Below, piece after piece: positions 12,536 to 18,328 of a stretch of 22,307 bases of DNA (positions are counted from its first letter, which is position 1; each line of letters starts with the position of its first letter). The DNA is from a virus. The stretch lies in the IMG/VR virus record IMGVR_UViG_3300046007_007307, positions 1 through 22,307 of that record. One strand, given 5' to 3'. Below the pieces are notes generated by a model, which did no database searches, was not told the DNA's origin, and saw nothing but the letters and a program-made list of their open reading frames with translations. The position numbers were made by a program, and so were the translations under genes.

Positions 12536-12846
12536 TGGGACCGAGCAAGCCGCCAACCAAGACTGAGCGCGATTGGATGGCCCGCGCTGCTGACTTCGGC
12601 TGCGTGGCTTGCCGCAAAGACGGGCACCAGACGCCGGCCAGCATTCACCACATCGTGCAGGGCAATCGGCGGTTGGGGCATCTGTTCACCCTGCCACTCT
12701 GCCCGCTGCACCATCAAGGCGACGGGCGCCAGGTGCCATCGGTTCACTTCACAAAGCGCACGTTTGTGCAGCGGTACGGCAGCGAGTTGGAGCTACTGGC
12801 CGAGCTACAGATTGAGCTTGGCATCTATGACAAGGTGACGCAGTGA
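12535..12846 (+). CDS. Ref-like RecA-dependent HNH nuclease
   Basis: A 103-residue protein matching the catalytic part of phage P1 Ref, an HNH endonuclease that cuts at RecA-made D-loops. It has CVACRKDG (Cys pair, residues 23-26), SIHHIVQGNRRLGH (His pair 40-41), LPLCPLHHQG (residues 56-65), then VHFTKRTFVQRYGSELELL. Start and stop overlap the neighbours (TGATG and GTGA). Length fits small phage Ref homologues. It probably assists recombination or host-genome breakdown together with Erf and NinB. Confidence 0.8.
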   Translation: MGPSKPPTKTERDWMARAADFGCVACRKDGHQTPASIHHIVQGNRRLGHLFTLPLCPLHHQGDGRQVPSVHFTKRTFVQRYGSELELLAELQIELGIYDKVTQ

Positions 12847-13220
12847 AATTCATCCTTGCACACGAACTAGCCCGCCGCCGCGCAATGGCTGCGGTAGCCG
12901 ATGCGCCGGCCGGCTGGGTCATCAGCGTGACAGAGCCGCGCCGTGGCCTTGCCATCAATGCAGCACTACACGCCAAGCTGACCGAGATTGCACAAGCCCG
13001 GGAGTGGGCCGGCAAACGGTGGGATGTGGAAACGTGGAAGCGCCTTCTCACTGCCGCATGGGGCCGCGCTACGGGTCAAGCCGTGGTGATGTTGCCGGCG
13101 CTGGATGGTGCGGGCGTTGACATCGTGTTTCGGCGCACATCCGAACTGACGCAAGCCGAGTGCCGCGATCTGCTGGCGTTTATCGAAGCATGGGAAGCAG
13201 AAACCGAGGAAACGGCATGA
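12843..13220 (+). CDS. ninB: NinB/YbcN-family recombination protein
   Basis: The 125-residue protein carries the NinB signature: WVISVTEPRRGLAINAALHAKLTEIA, GKRWDVETWKRLLTAAWGRATG, VVMLPALDGAGVDIVFRRTSELTQAE and LLAFIEAW. Lambda NinB (Orf) supports RecA-independent recombination by acting with SSB and replacing RecFOR. It starts at GTG 12843 with a GTGA overlap and ends in ATGA with the next gene. Length is slightly below lambda's 146, as is common in Burkholderiales phages. Confidence 0.9.
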   Translation: MKFILAHELARRRAMAAVADAPAGWVISVTEPRRGLAINAALHAKLTEIAQAREWAGKRWDVETWKRLLTAAWGRATGQAVVMLPALDGAGVDIVFRRTSELTQAECRDLLAFIEAWEAETEETA

Positions 13221-13513
13221 CAACCCCCACCCTGCGCGAAGCCGCGACAGATGCGCTGCGCATCTTCGACTGGCTGCACCGCCGCTCGATCTACGGCGAC
13301 ACCGACATGGCGACCGTACATGCCAATCTGCGCGCCGCCCTAGCGCAGCCAGCGCGGGTGCCGCTGACGCCAGATCGCGTGAATGCGATCCTGACAGGTG
13401 CGGGCTACAACCGCGCAGACGCAGCAGCGCGGAGCGACTTTATCAACGGGCTGCGCCACGCAGAAGCCGCCCACGGCATCGTGCCGGCGCCCACCACCGG
13501 GGAGGGGCAATGA
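13217..13513 (+). CDS. Small phage protein, unknown
   Basis: A 98-residue product, MTTPTLREAATDALRIFDWLHRRS onward, mostly helical, with a second half (LTPDRVNAILTGAGYNRADAAARSDFINGLRHAEAAHGI) resembling small helical phage proteins. It overlaps ninB and the next gene by 4 bases each. No function assigned. Confidence 0.55.
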   Translation: MTTPTLREAATDALRIFDWLHRRSIYGDTDMATVHANLRAALAQPARVPLTPDRVNAILTGAGYNRADAAARSDFINGLRHAEAAHGIVPAPTTGEGQ

Positions 13514-14067
13514 CCCACGAACTGAAGCCGTGCCCGTTTTGCGGCAGCACGAACCTCATCACCGAAAACGCCCGCGACTTCATCGCCTGCGGAGACTGCG
13601 CCACCGAGGGGCCGTGGGTTTGCGGCCAGGGCAGCACGGAGAGCATCGAAGCCTGGAACCGCCGCGCCGCTCCCAGCGTGCCCAGCGGGGAGCCTGCCGG
13701 CATTGAAGACGAGCCCGACGCGCTGACGATTGCCTACATGATGGGCGCCGCATCGGCCAAACGCGCCCCGCAGCCAGCCCCAGCAGGGTGGCGACCGATT
13801 GAGACGGCGCCAAAGTCTGCATTGATGGGTCAGATTCTGACGTACCGCCACAACAGCCCGAACTGGACAAAAGGCGGCGGAGGTGGACCGCACTTCCAAA
13901 CATCCTTTTGGTCGGCCAGGCACGAACTGTGGGTGGGTTGGCCTTTGAACATCCAGCCAACGCACTGGATGCCACTTCCCGCCGCACCGGCAGCACCCGG
14001 GGGCGAAGCGGGGCCTAACGTGGCCGGTAACCGGACCGTTGCGGCTTGCCGCAATGGGTCCGGTTGA
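13510..14067 (+). CDS. Lar-like zinc ribbon fused to DUF551-like domain
   Basis: A 185-residue protein in two parts. Residues 1-52 (LKPCPFCGSTNLI, IACGDCATEGP, SIEAWNRRA) are a Lar-type restriction-alleviation zinc ribbon with paired CxxC. Residues 94-165 (GWRPIETAPKSALMGQIL to HWMPLPAAPAAP) are a DUF551-like domain. Lar of the Rac prophage modulates type I restriction; whether this short form does so is not shown. The last 18 or so codons lie inside an attC-like palindrome, so the natural C-terminus has been replaced or extended by the cassette junction. It overlaps the upstream gene (ATGA). Confidence 0.75.
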   Translation: MTHELKPCPFCGSTNLITENARDFIACGDCATEGPWVCGQGSTESIEAWNRRAAPSVPSGEPAGIEDEPDALTIAYMMGAASAKRAPQPAPAGWRPIETAPKSALMGQILTYRHNSPNWTKGGGGGPHFQTSFWSARHELWVGWPLNIQPTHWMPLPAAPAAPGGEAGPNVAGNRTVAACRNGSG

Positions 14068-14082
14068 CTGGCGTGTTAGGCC
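14012..14082. repeat. attC-like integron recombination site
   Basis: GCCTAAC (14013-14019) and GTTAGGC (14075-14081) are the complementary outer boxes expected of integron attC (RYYYAAC and GTTRRRY); with one extra pair each side they span 71 bases. Between them the two halves pair imperfectly: AACCGGACC (14029-14037) with GGTCCGGTT (14057-14065), and TTGCGG with CCGCAA around a TTG-type apex, with unmatched bases near the outer boxes. Size and layout fit an attC of normal length. Confidence 0.55.
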
Positions 14083-14106
14083 ACTGGTTGATAACTGAGA
14101 GGGACT

Positions 14107-14532
14107 ATGAAAGCAACCTACATCGAAGTTTGCGCCGAAGTGCGCTACTGGGAAGATGCAACCGTGAACGGCGCCGAGGACAAAGAAGGCGCGCTCATTC
14201 CCTTCCGGGAAGGCCGCTACTGGACGCCGACGATTCGGCTGGCGGATGGCCTGGTGATGGACTGGCCGCAAGGGACCACGGCAGACATTCACTACAAGGT
14301 GTGTGACGCGGGCGAATACTGGCTTCTGGACGACGAGCGCGAGCGCGTTGCGAAGTGGGCTGGCTTCTACGTGCCGGGAGGCTTCCTGTGCCACGGCGAC
14401 AACGGCTATGGCGACTACATCATTTTTAAGGTTGGCGCGGATGGCCTGATCGAGAAGTACAGCGCGCCCGAGATTTGCACGGTCTGCCCGTGTGACGAGG
14501 ACGATCAATCTGGGTGGGCTGTAGTGGCCTAA
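14107..14532 (+). CDS. Cassette-like gene, unknown function
   Basis: A 141-residue acidic, aromatic-rich protein (MKATYIEVCAEVRYWEDATVNG; WPQGTTADIHYKVCDAGEYWL; FLCHGDNGYGDYIIFKV; ICTVCPCDEDD). It looks like a compact beta-rich domain with six cysteines, three near the C-terminus. Similar proteins are, to my memory, scattered among Burkholderiales accessory genes, without a known role. It begins 25 bases after the attC-like right box, and its TAA stop lies inside another GCCTAAC box, as in integron cassettes. It is not linked to neighbours by ATGA overlaps, unlike the rest of the operon, which marks it as inserted. Confidence 0.7.
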   Translation: MKATYIEVCAEVRYWEDATVNGAEDKEGALIPFREGRYWTPTIRLADGLVMDWPQGTTADIHYKVCDAGEYWLLDDERERVAKWAGFYVPGGFLCHGDNGYGDYIIFKVGADGLIEKYSAPEICTVCPCDEDDQSGWAVVA

Positions 14533-14544
14533 CGACAGTTAGGC
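14527..14544. repeat. Collapsed attC-like palindrome
   Basis: GCCTAACGACAGTTAGGC: the same two outer boxes as the site at 14012-14082 but only four bases apart. It ends the cassette-like gene. A full attC would hold about 50 more bases of hairpin here; loss of a hairpin by slippage would leave this. Confidence 0.5.
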
Positions 14545-14559
14545 GAACGAGGAAGGCAT

Positions 14560-14790
14560 ATGCCCTACATCATGAACGACCGCCCCAAACCACAGAAACT
14601 GACGCCGTGGTTTCCGCGCCGCATCAAGCCCGTGCGCGATGGCGTCTATCTGGTGAAGTTCCACCCTGACCTGTACTCGGTGCGCGCAACGTGGCGCCGC
14701 AACTCATGGTGGTTCGGTCAAATGAATGCCCGGGCCAGCTACTGGCCGCTGTTTCAGTGGCGCGGGCTGGCACAGGAGCCGCAGCCGTGA
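14560..14790 (+). CDS. Small aromatic-rich protein, unknown
   Basis: A 76-residue protein, MPYIMNDRPKPQKLTPWFPRRIKPVRDGVYLVKF...RATWRRNSWWFGQMNARASYWPLFQWRGLAQ, rich in Trp and Arg. The WRGLAQEP ending and the P-V-R-D-G-V-Y start recall DUF551-type proteins (W-x-P-I-x-x-x-P, then a beta sandwich), so it may be a divergent relative. GAGGAAGG stands before the ATG. It starts 15 bases after the collapsed attC-like site and overlaps the next gene by 4 bases (GTGA). Confidence 0.6.
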   Translation: MPYIMNDRPKPQKLTPWFPRRIKPVRDGVYLVKFHPDLYSVRATWRRNSWWFGQMNARASYWPLFQWRGLAQEPQP

Positions 14791-15005
14791 GCCTGACACT
14801 TGCGCCCGACGAACTAGTGACCCTGACGGGCTACAAGCAGCCCGCTGCGCAGCTTGCCGAGCTTCACCGGCAAGGCTACTGGCGCGCACGCCGAGCGCCG
14901 ATTACCGGGCGGGTGATCTTGGAGCGCGCACACTATGAAGCCGTGGCGCGAGGGATTGAACAGCAGCCGGCAGACCGCCGCGCCCCGCGACTGAGGGCAG
15001 CATGA
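14787..15005 (+). CDS. DUF4224 protein preceding integrase
   Basis: The 72-residue protein starts MSLTLAPDELVTLTGYKQPAAQLAELHRQGYWRARRAP, the DUF4224 signature (LxELVxLTGYKQPxxQ), and is a short helical DNA-binding-like domain. The family sits almost always directly upstream of phage tyrosine integrases, as here, and is a candidate excisionase or integrase partner. GTG 14787 overlaps the previous gene; its stop overlaps the integrase ATG. Confidence 0.75.
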   Translation: MSLTLAPDELVTLTGYKQPAAQLAELHRQGYWRARRAPITGRVILERAHYEAVARGIEQQPADRRAPRLRAA

Positions 15006-15994
15006 CCCGATCCGACATGCCGCGCCGCGTGTACTTGCGGCACGGCTCCTATTTCTACGTGACGCCTGCTGGGAAATGGCTGAAGCTCTGCCGCGAGCGT
15101 GACGGCCTGCCGGCCATGTACCGGGCGCTGGGCCGGATCACCGACAGCGAGGCCACCAGCGACCGCATGCCCGCCGTCATCACGCGCTGGCTGGATGCCA
15201 AGCGCCCGGAGTGGTCCGACAAGACCGCAAAGGATCAGGACCGGATAGCCGGGATCATGAGCAAGCGGTTTGCCGAGTTCTCGCCGACCGAAGTCACCAC
15301 ACCCATCTGCGCGCAGTACCTGAAGACCTACGCAGCCCAGGCCCGCACGCACAACCTGCACCGCACCATGCTGTCTCAGGTGATGGCGTTTGCCGCCGTC
15401 GAGGGGCTGCGCGAGGGGCACAACCCGGTGTCCAACATCGCGCCCAAGCCATTGCAGGCCCGGCGCAGGATCGTCACCGACGACGAGGTGACAGCCCTCA
15501 AGGCATCAGCCCTGCTGCAGTCGCGCAACGGTGAGGCACTGGTGCAGATGATCGACCTGGCGATGCTGACCGGCCAGCGCATCAGCGATGTGCTGCGCAT
15601 GCGCTGGCAGGATGTCGGCCCCGATGGCGTCACCGTCACCCAAGGCAAGGGCAAGGGCGCCGTGCGGCTGCTGATCGAATGGAGCCCAGCCCTGCGCGCT
15701 GCGGTGGACGCCTGCGCCGATGGTGGCGACCGCATCGGGCATCTGCTGAAGACGCAGAGCGGCCACGGCTACCGATACGCCGGGATCAGGTCGGCATGGG
15801 ATCGTGCGTGCGCCAGAGCCGGCATTGAGGATCTGAACATCCACGACCTACGCGGCAGGGCTGGCGTCGATGCGCTGGAAGGCGCCGGCCAGGACGTTCG
15901 CGCAGCCCAGCGCCTGCTAGGCCACAGCGGCGAAGCGATGACCCGGGGCTACGTTGAGGGCAAGTACGCGAAGCGGGTGAAACCGGCCCGCTGA
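15002..15994 (+). CDS. int: Tyrosine integrase
   Basis: A 330-residue site-specific recombinase that inserts and excises the phage at the adjacent tRNA. Residues 1-50 form a small arm-binding region (YLRHGSYFYVT). About 55-150 is the core-binding helical domain. The catalytic domain has R193 (GQRISD), the beta-hairpin lysine around 216-218, H281-x-x-R284 (HDLRGRAG), H308 (LLGHSG) and the nucleophile Y317 (TRGYVEGK). All key residues are intact, so it should be active. Its gene ends 165 bases before the tRNA, which is the expected attachment region. It overlaps the DUF4224 gene by 4 bases, so both are co-expressed. Confidence 0.95.
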   Translation: MTRSDMPRRVYLRHGSYFYVTPAGKWLKLCRERDGLPAMYRALGRITDSEATSDRMPAVITRWLDAKRPEWSDKTAKDQDRIAGIMSKRFAEFSPTEVTTPICAQYLKTYAAQARTHNLHRTMLSQVMAFAAVEGLREGHNPVSNIAPKPLQARRRIVTDDEVTALKASALLQSRNGEALVQMIDLAMLTGQRISDVLRMRWQDVGPDGVTVTQGKGKGAVRLLIEWSPALRAAVDACADGGDRIGHLLKTQSGHGYRYAGIRSAWDRACARAGIEDLNIHDLRGRAGVDALEGAGQDVRAAQRLLGHSGEAMTRGYVEGKYAKRVKPAR

Positions 15995-16003
15995 GTGTCT
16001 AAA

Positions 16004-16159
16004 AGGGTCGGAACACGCCGGGCTAAACCGGCCAGATTTCACGCGTCAAGAATTGGACAAACACCGCTGCAACCCGCGCCAACGCTTGATCGGAAGCCTG
16101 CCTTCTAAGCATCTGCCCACCCTATGAGCCGTGTCCAATTCCGGGCACATTGTCCAAAT
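16004..16159. repeat. attP-like arm: repeated integrase-site candidates
   Basis: AATTGGACA (16051-16059) is inverted as TGTCCAATT (16132-16140), and TTGTCCAAAT recurs at 16150-16159: three copies of one TTGGACA-type motif between int and the tRNA. AGGGTCGGA (16004-16012) is the inverse of TCCGACCCT at the tRNA 5' end (16159-16167). GCCTTCTAAGC at 16100-16110 repeats the anticodon arm at 16190-16200. A GCCGG/CCGGC hairpin lies at 16017-16032. This is the picture of arm- and core-type sites in an attP. Confidence 0.5.
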
Positions 16160-16236
16160 CCGACCCTAGCTCAACTGGATAGAGCACCCGCCTTCTAAGC
16201 GGGAGGTTGCCCGTTCGATCCGGGCGGGTCGGGCCA
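16160..16236 (+). tRNA. tRNA-Arg(UCU), likely at phage attachment site
   Basis: A complete 77-base cloverleaf: acceptor CCGACCC (16160-16166) with GGGTCGG (16226-16232); D arm GCTC/GAGC; anticodon stem CCCGC/GCGGG with loop CTTCTAA (anticodon TCT, reading AGA/AGG); variable AGGTT; T arm GCCCG-TTCGATC-CGGGC; discriminator G and encoded CCA, then a second CCA. All stems pair perfectly. The first pair is C-G, unusual for a tRNA-Arg. Phage genes flank it on both sides. It is either carried by the phage or is an att junction formed from the host gene. Confidence 0.85.
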
Positions 16237-16580
16237 CCACTACGGGAAAACCCGCATGACTGACGACACCCGCGCAGCTATGGCCCAAGCGCATCAGTAG
16301 GTGGATGGCCCACACTCCCCCAAAGGTGACAGCAGAGGGTCTGTCTACCTTCGCCCAGCCTTTGGAGTTGATCCAGGCCCAGCGCACCATGGCGGCTGCG
16401 ATTCACTCGATGGCGGGGTTGTCAGTCACCTATTGCCCCATCCGTCTTGCGCGATACCTCGCAGACAGTTCGCACGGCGCGCAGTCGGTGTGTGGCCGCT
16501 GGCCGGTCTGTTGTGCGGTGGGGGTCGATGCAAACCCGCTAGCTGTTGCGCCACATCAGTCGCCGCTCTGGCTGACCGGA
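16237..16580. other. Gene-free stretch after tRNA
   Basis: Contains a small CGGG-AAAA-CCCG hairpin (16243-16254) and a 14-codon frame from ATG 16256 (MTDDTRAAMAQAHQ). No convincing gene, repeat or promoter. A longer plus-strand frame from 16305 has no protein-like pattern. Confidence 0.5.
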
Positions 16581-16589
16581 AAGGCGAAG

Positions 16590-16695
16590 ACCCGTAGCGG
16601 GTGCCCATCCGTGCTTGGCGGCATTGACGCAGTGCGTCTACGGATGAGCCCATTACGGGCCTTCAGGGTCAATTGTGTGCCAACGCCGCCAAGCA
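16590..16695 (+). ncRNA. Possible structured RNA near attP
   Basis: Helices seen by eye: ACCCG-TAG-CGGGT (16590-16602), alternatively CCCGTA (16591-16596) with TACGGG (16654-16659); CATCCGT (16606-16612) with ACGGATG (16640-16646); GACGC-AGT-GCGTC (16626-16638); and GCTTGGCGGC (16613-16622) with GCCGCCAAGC (16685-16694), ten perfect pairs that interleave with the previous stem. The order A, B, hairpin, A', B' is the same as in the 9584-9700 element. Strand and promoter are unknown; it might instead be a DNA-level site for recombination proteins. Confidence 0.35.
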
Positions 16696-16715
16696 GTGAC
16701 AGGTGTGATTTTATA

Positions 16716-16742
16716 CAGGTGCGGGCAAACCCGCAACACCTG
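16716..16742 (-). terminator. Hairpin at end of late operon
   Basis: CAGGT-GCGGG-CAAA-CCCGC-AAC-ACCTG: two five-pair stems with a 3-base bulge, 30 bases beyond the last leftward late gene. It probably ends late transcription, although the minus-strand sequence after it (TATAAAA) has no clear T run. Confidence 0.4.
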
Positions 16743-16771
16743 GTGCGCGTTTCGTGATATTCGCGTGCGCG

Positions 16772-16972
16772 CTATTCTTGCACCTTCGGCTGACTCACCA
16801 GCCGCGTCACCATGAACAGGCCACCCAGCACCGCAGGGATGCTCTCAGGTGCTAGCCCAAGCCACGCAAGGATGGCTGATTGCTGATCTGGCGGGAGACT
16901 GCCGAACAGCACCGCAAGGGCTGCGACTTGCATGGACAGCATGCGCCACGAACGGCGCCAGTTCGGTATCAG
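16772..16972 (-). CDS. DUF7940-like holin-type membrane protein
   Basis: The conserved part runs IPNWRRSWRMLSMQVAALAVLFGSLPPDQQSAILAWLG...VPAVLGGLFMVTRLV-type sequence: a basic Trp-Arg lead, one hydrophobic helix, a short QQSAI hairpin and a second hydrophobic helix. This is the DUF7940 pattern of small phage lysis-region proteins. The start is unclear. The conserved part begins at a CTG (16972) overlapping the upstream TGA as CTGA; an ATG at 17113 with AGGGG upstream would add a 47-residue Gly/Arg-rich extension running through the 45-residue gene in another frame. About 66 residues if CTG. Two-helix holin or spanin helper is inferred. Confidence 0.55.
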   Translation of the reverse strand: MIPNWRRSWRMLSMQVAALAVLFGSLPPDQQSAILAWLGLAPESIPAVLGGLFMVTRLVSQPKVQE

Positions 16973-17106
16973 GGCTGGCCGAGCCAGCGCGCCAGTTCTT
17001 CCAGCGCCGCCGCCCCTGCTAGAGCCACGCACAGCCAGGCCAACACCCCCTCGGGTGTCAGTTTCGGCAGTTTTAGCAGCCCCATCACTTTGCGGGTTAG
17101 GCTCAT
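16969..17106 (-). CDS. 45-residue small membrane protein
   Basis: From ATG 17106 the frame reads MSLTRKVMGLLKLPKLTPEG, then a hydrophobic segment (VLAWLCVALAGAAALEELARWLG): a basic head plus one membrane helix. Third codon positions are mostly G/C, unlike the overlapping longer frame, which supports this one. The best ribosome site (AGGGG) is 13 bases away and better spaced for the other frame's ATG at 17113. The stop shares bases with the next possible CTG start. A lysis accessory role is likely but unproven. Confidence 0.5.
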   Translation of the reverse strand: MSLTRKVMGLLKLPKLTPEGVLAWLCVALAGAAALEELARWLGQP

Positions 17107-17124
17107 GCACCATTGTCGGCCCCT

Positions 17125-17538
17125 TTACTCTTTCGCACACCTGGCAGAGTTGACAGTTGCGGCCACGAGAAAACACACAGCCAAAACGCCGATCCTGCCT
17201 AGATCAAATTGCAGCAGCGCGGAACACTGCGCCTGCCCCGGTTCGACGTTCCACGGGCTGAAGATGTAGGCCACCGAACAACCTGCGACCATCAGTTCCT
17301 CGCACACCCACCAAGCCGCCACAAAGGCCGCTAGCGCGCTTTTCAGCTTCCACACCACCGCCACTAGCAGGCATGCCCTTGCAAACGCTCCTAGGGCATT
17401 CCAGGCCTGCGCCTGATGCTCTGCCGGGAACCACGCCCACCCGTAGTGAACGAGGATGCCTAGACCGATCAGGGCAGCACAAGAAACGGCATCTCGACGG
17501 TGGTTTCTATCGGCCAAAAGTGGTGAACCCGGTTGCAC
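17125..17538 (-). CDS. Multi-pass membrane protein of lysis region
   Basis: A 137-residue frame with four hydrophobic segments: LIGLGILVHYGWAWF, ACLLVAVVWKL with SALAAFVAAWWVCEELMVAGCSVAYIF, and IGVLAVCFLVAATV. The central WWVCEELMVAGCS segment looks conserved in similar phage proteins. GTG 17538 would overlap the preceding gene by 70 bases. The protein-like part begins at a CTG (17472) sharing CTGA with that gene's stop, so the true start is uncertain (about 115 residues if CTG). Probably a holin-like or superinfection-related membrane protein; the assignment is from topology and place only. Confidence 0.55.
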   Translation of the reverse strand: MQPGSPLLADRNHRRDAVSCAALIGLGILVHYGWAWFPAEHQAQAWNALGAFARACLLVAVVWKLKSALAAFVAAWWVCEELMVAGCSVAYIFSPWNVEPGQAQCSALLQFDLGRIGVLAVCFLVAATVNSARCAKE

Positions 17539-17936
17539 TTGTACTGAAGCACCGTCTGCATGATCGCCGGCCCAGGCTTCGCAGCAGGCGGAACGACAAA
17601 CGCCACCGCCAGAACCCCGGGACTTCTGCGCTCCATGCTGGCGATTGCATCGGCTGATGCCTGTGATCTGCCAAGGTCAAAACGCGTGCCGTGACTGTCG
17701 AAAACGTACCGACTGAACTCCGTGTTGCAGCGCCTGGAAACGTAGCGAGTTACTTTGGCGCGGATGGTCACATAGTCGCCCGCTTGTGCTTCTGCTGGCT
17801 CCGATGTGTGCATCTCAAACGGTGGCTCTCTGTCGGCTGCGTAGTAGATCACCAGCAATGCAGCAAGGAACAGGATCACCCTTGCGACCCACTCAGTCGC
17901 AATGACAGCGTGATTGATGGTGCGGGCTATTTCCAT
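17469..17936 (-). CDS. Single-pass membrane protein with periplasmic domain
   Basis: From ATG 17936 (MEIARTINHAV) a 155-residue protein: one transmembrane helix at about 19-33 (VILFLAALLVIYYA), then a beta-rich soluble part (YVTIRAKVTRYVSRRCNTEFSRYVFDSHG, VLAVAFVVPPAAKPGPAIMQTVLQYKCN) with two Cys that could form a disulfide in the periplasm. It could be a spanin-like or envelope-acting lysis factor; no coiled coil typical of Rz is seen. Start overlaps the end of the upstream gene by 10 bases. Confidence 0.6.
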   Translation of the reverse strand: MEIARTINHAVIATEWVARVILFLAALLVIYYAADREPPFEMHTSEPAEAQAGDYVTIRAKVTRYVSRRCNTEFSRYVFDSHGTRFDLGRSQASADAIASMERRSPGVLAVAFVVPPAAKPGPAIMQTVLQYKCNRVHHFWPIETTVEMPFLVLP

Positions 17937-18139
17937 AGGTCTTTCGCCAATCCAGTCAGCGACGACCACAGCAGATCCTTCAGAACCCAGGCGGCGGTCA
18001 GCCATGTGATCCATCCCCGGATTGCTTCCATCCGTGATTTTCGCCTAGCCTTGAGCCAATCCTCATGGTGTTTTTCTTCCGCGATGGCTTGCAGTCTTGC
18101 CCGCTCTGAATCGCTGAAGTCCGGCTTCTTGCTAACCAC
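17927..18139 (-). CDS. 70-residue phage membrane-associated protein
   Basis: GTG 18139 opens MVSKKPDFSDSERARLQAIAEEKHHEDWLKARRKSRMEAIRGWITWLTAAWVLKDLLWSSL-type sequence: a highly charged helical N-terminal half and an aromatic, amphipathic or membrane helix in the second half. The arrangement (charged helix, Trp-rich membrane helix) is common in small lysis-cassette proteins. Function unassigned. It overlaps the following gene start. Confidence 0.6.
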   Translation of the reverse strand: MVSKKPDFSDSERARLQAIAEEKHHEDWLKARRKSRMEAIRGWITWLTAAWVLKDLLWSSLTGLAKDLWK

Positions 18140-18149
18140 ATGGCACCGC

Positions 18150-18326
18150 CTATTTCACCGGCTTCGGCCCGCCACCGCCGCCGCTTTTCTGCTGGTCATC
18201 TGCCATCTCGGACGCGTGATCCTGCATGCGCCGATGGCTGCGCCACGCCACATAGCAGGCAATCAGCACGCCCACTGCGATGATGGCCGACAGGGCCGCG
18301 AGGATGGTGCCGAGTGTTTCGATCAT
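18150..18326 (-). CDS. 58-residue single-TM protein (possible holin)
   Basis: MIETLGTILAALSAIIAVG continues to a single membrane helix (residues 5-27), then a basic RSHRRMQDH turn, a charged helix and a Gly5 run before PKPVK. An N-terminal membrane anchor with a positively charged cytoplasmic tail is typical of small pinholin or Rz-helper proteins. The ATG is three bases after the tail-fibre stop, so it is the first gene of the small-membrane-protein cluster. Confidence 0.6.
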   Translation of the reverse strand: MIETLGTILAALSAIIAVGVLIACYVAWRSHRRMQDHASEMADDQQKSGGGGGPKPVK

Positions 18327-18328
18327 GG

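Noticed and set aside
16166-16390. Minus-strand frame ending in ARIERATSRLEGGCSIQLS-type sequence
   Set aside because: It is the antisense of the tRNA-Arg; this peptide is a well-known false prediction over tRNA genes.
16305-16757. 150-codon plus-strand frame after the tRNA
   Set aside because: Cys/Pro/Arg-scattered composition, no ribosome site, no family look, and it crosses the structured stretch.
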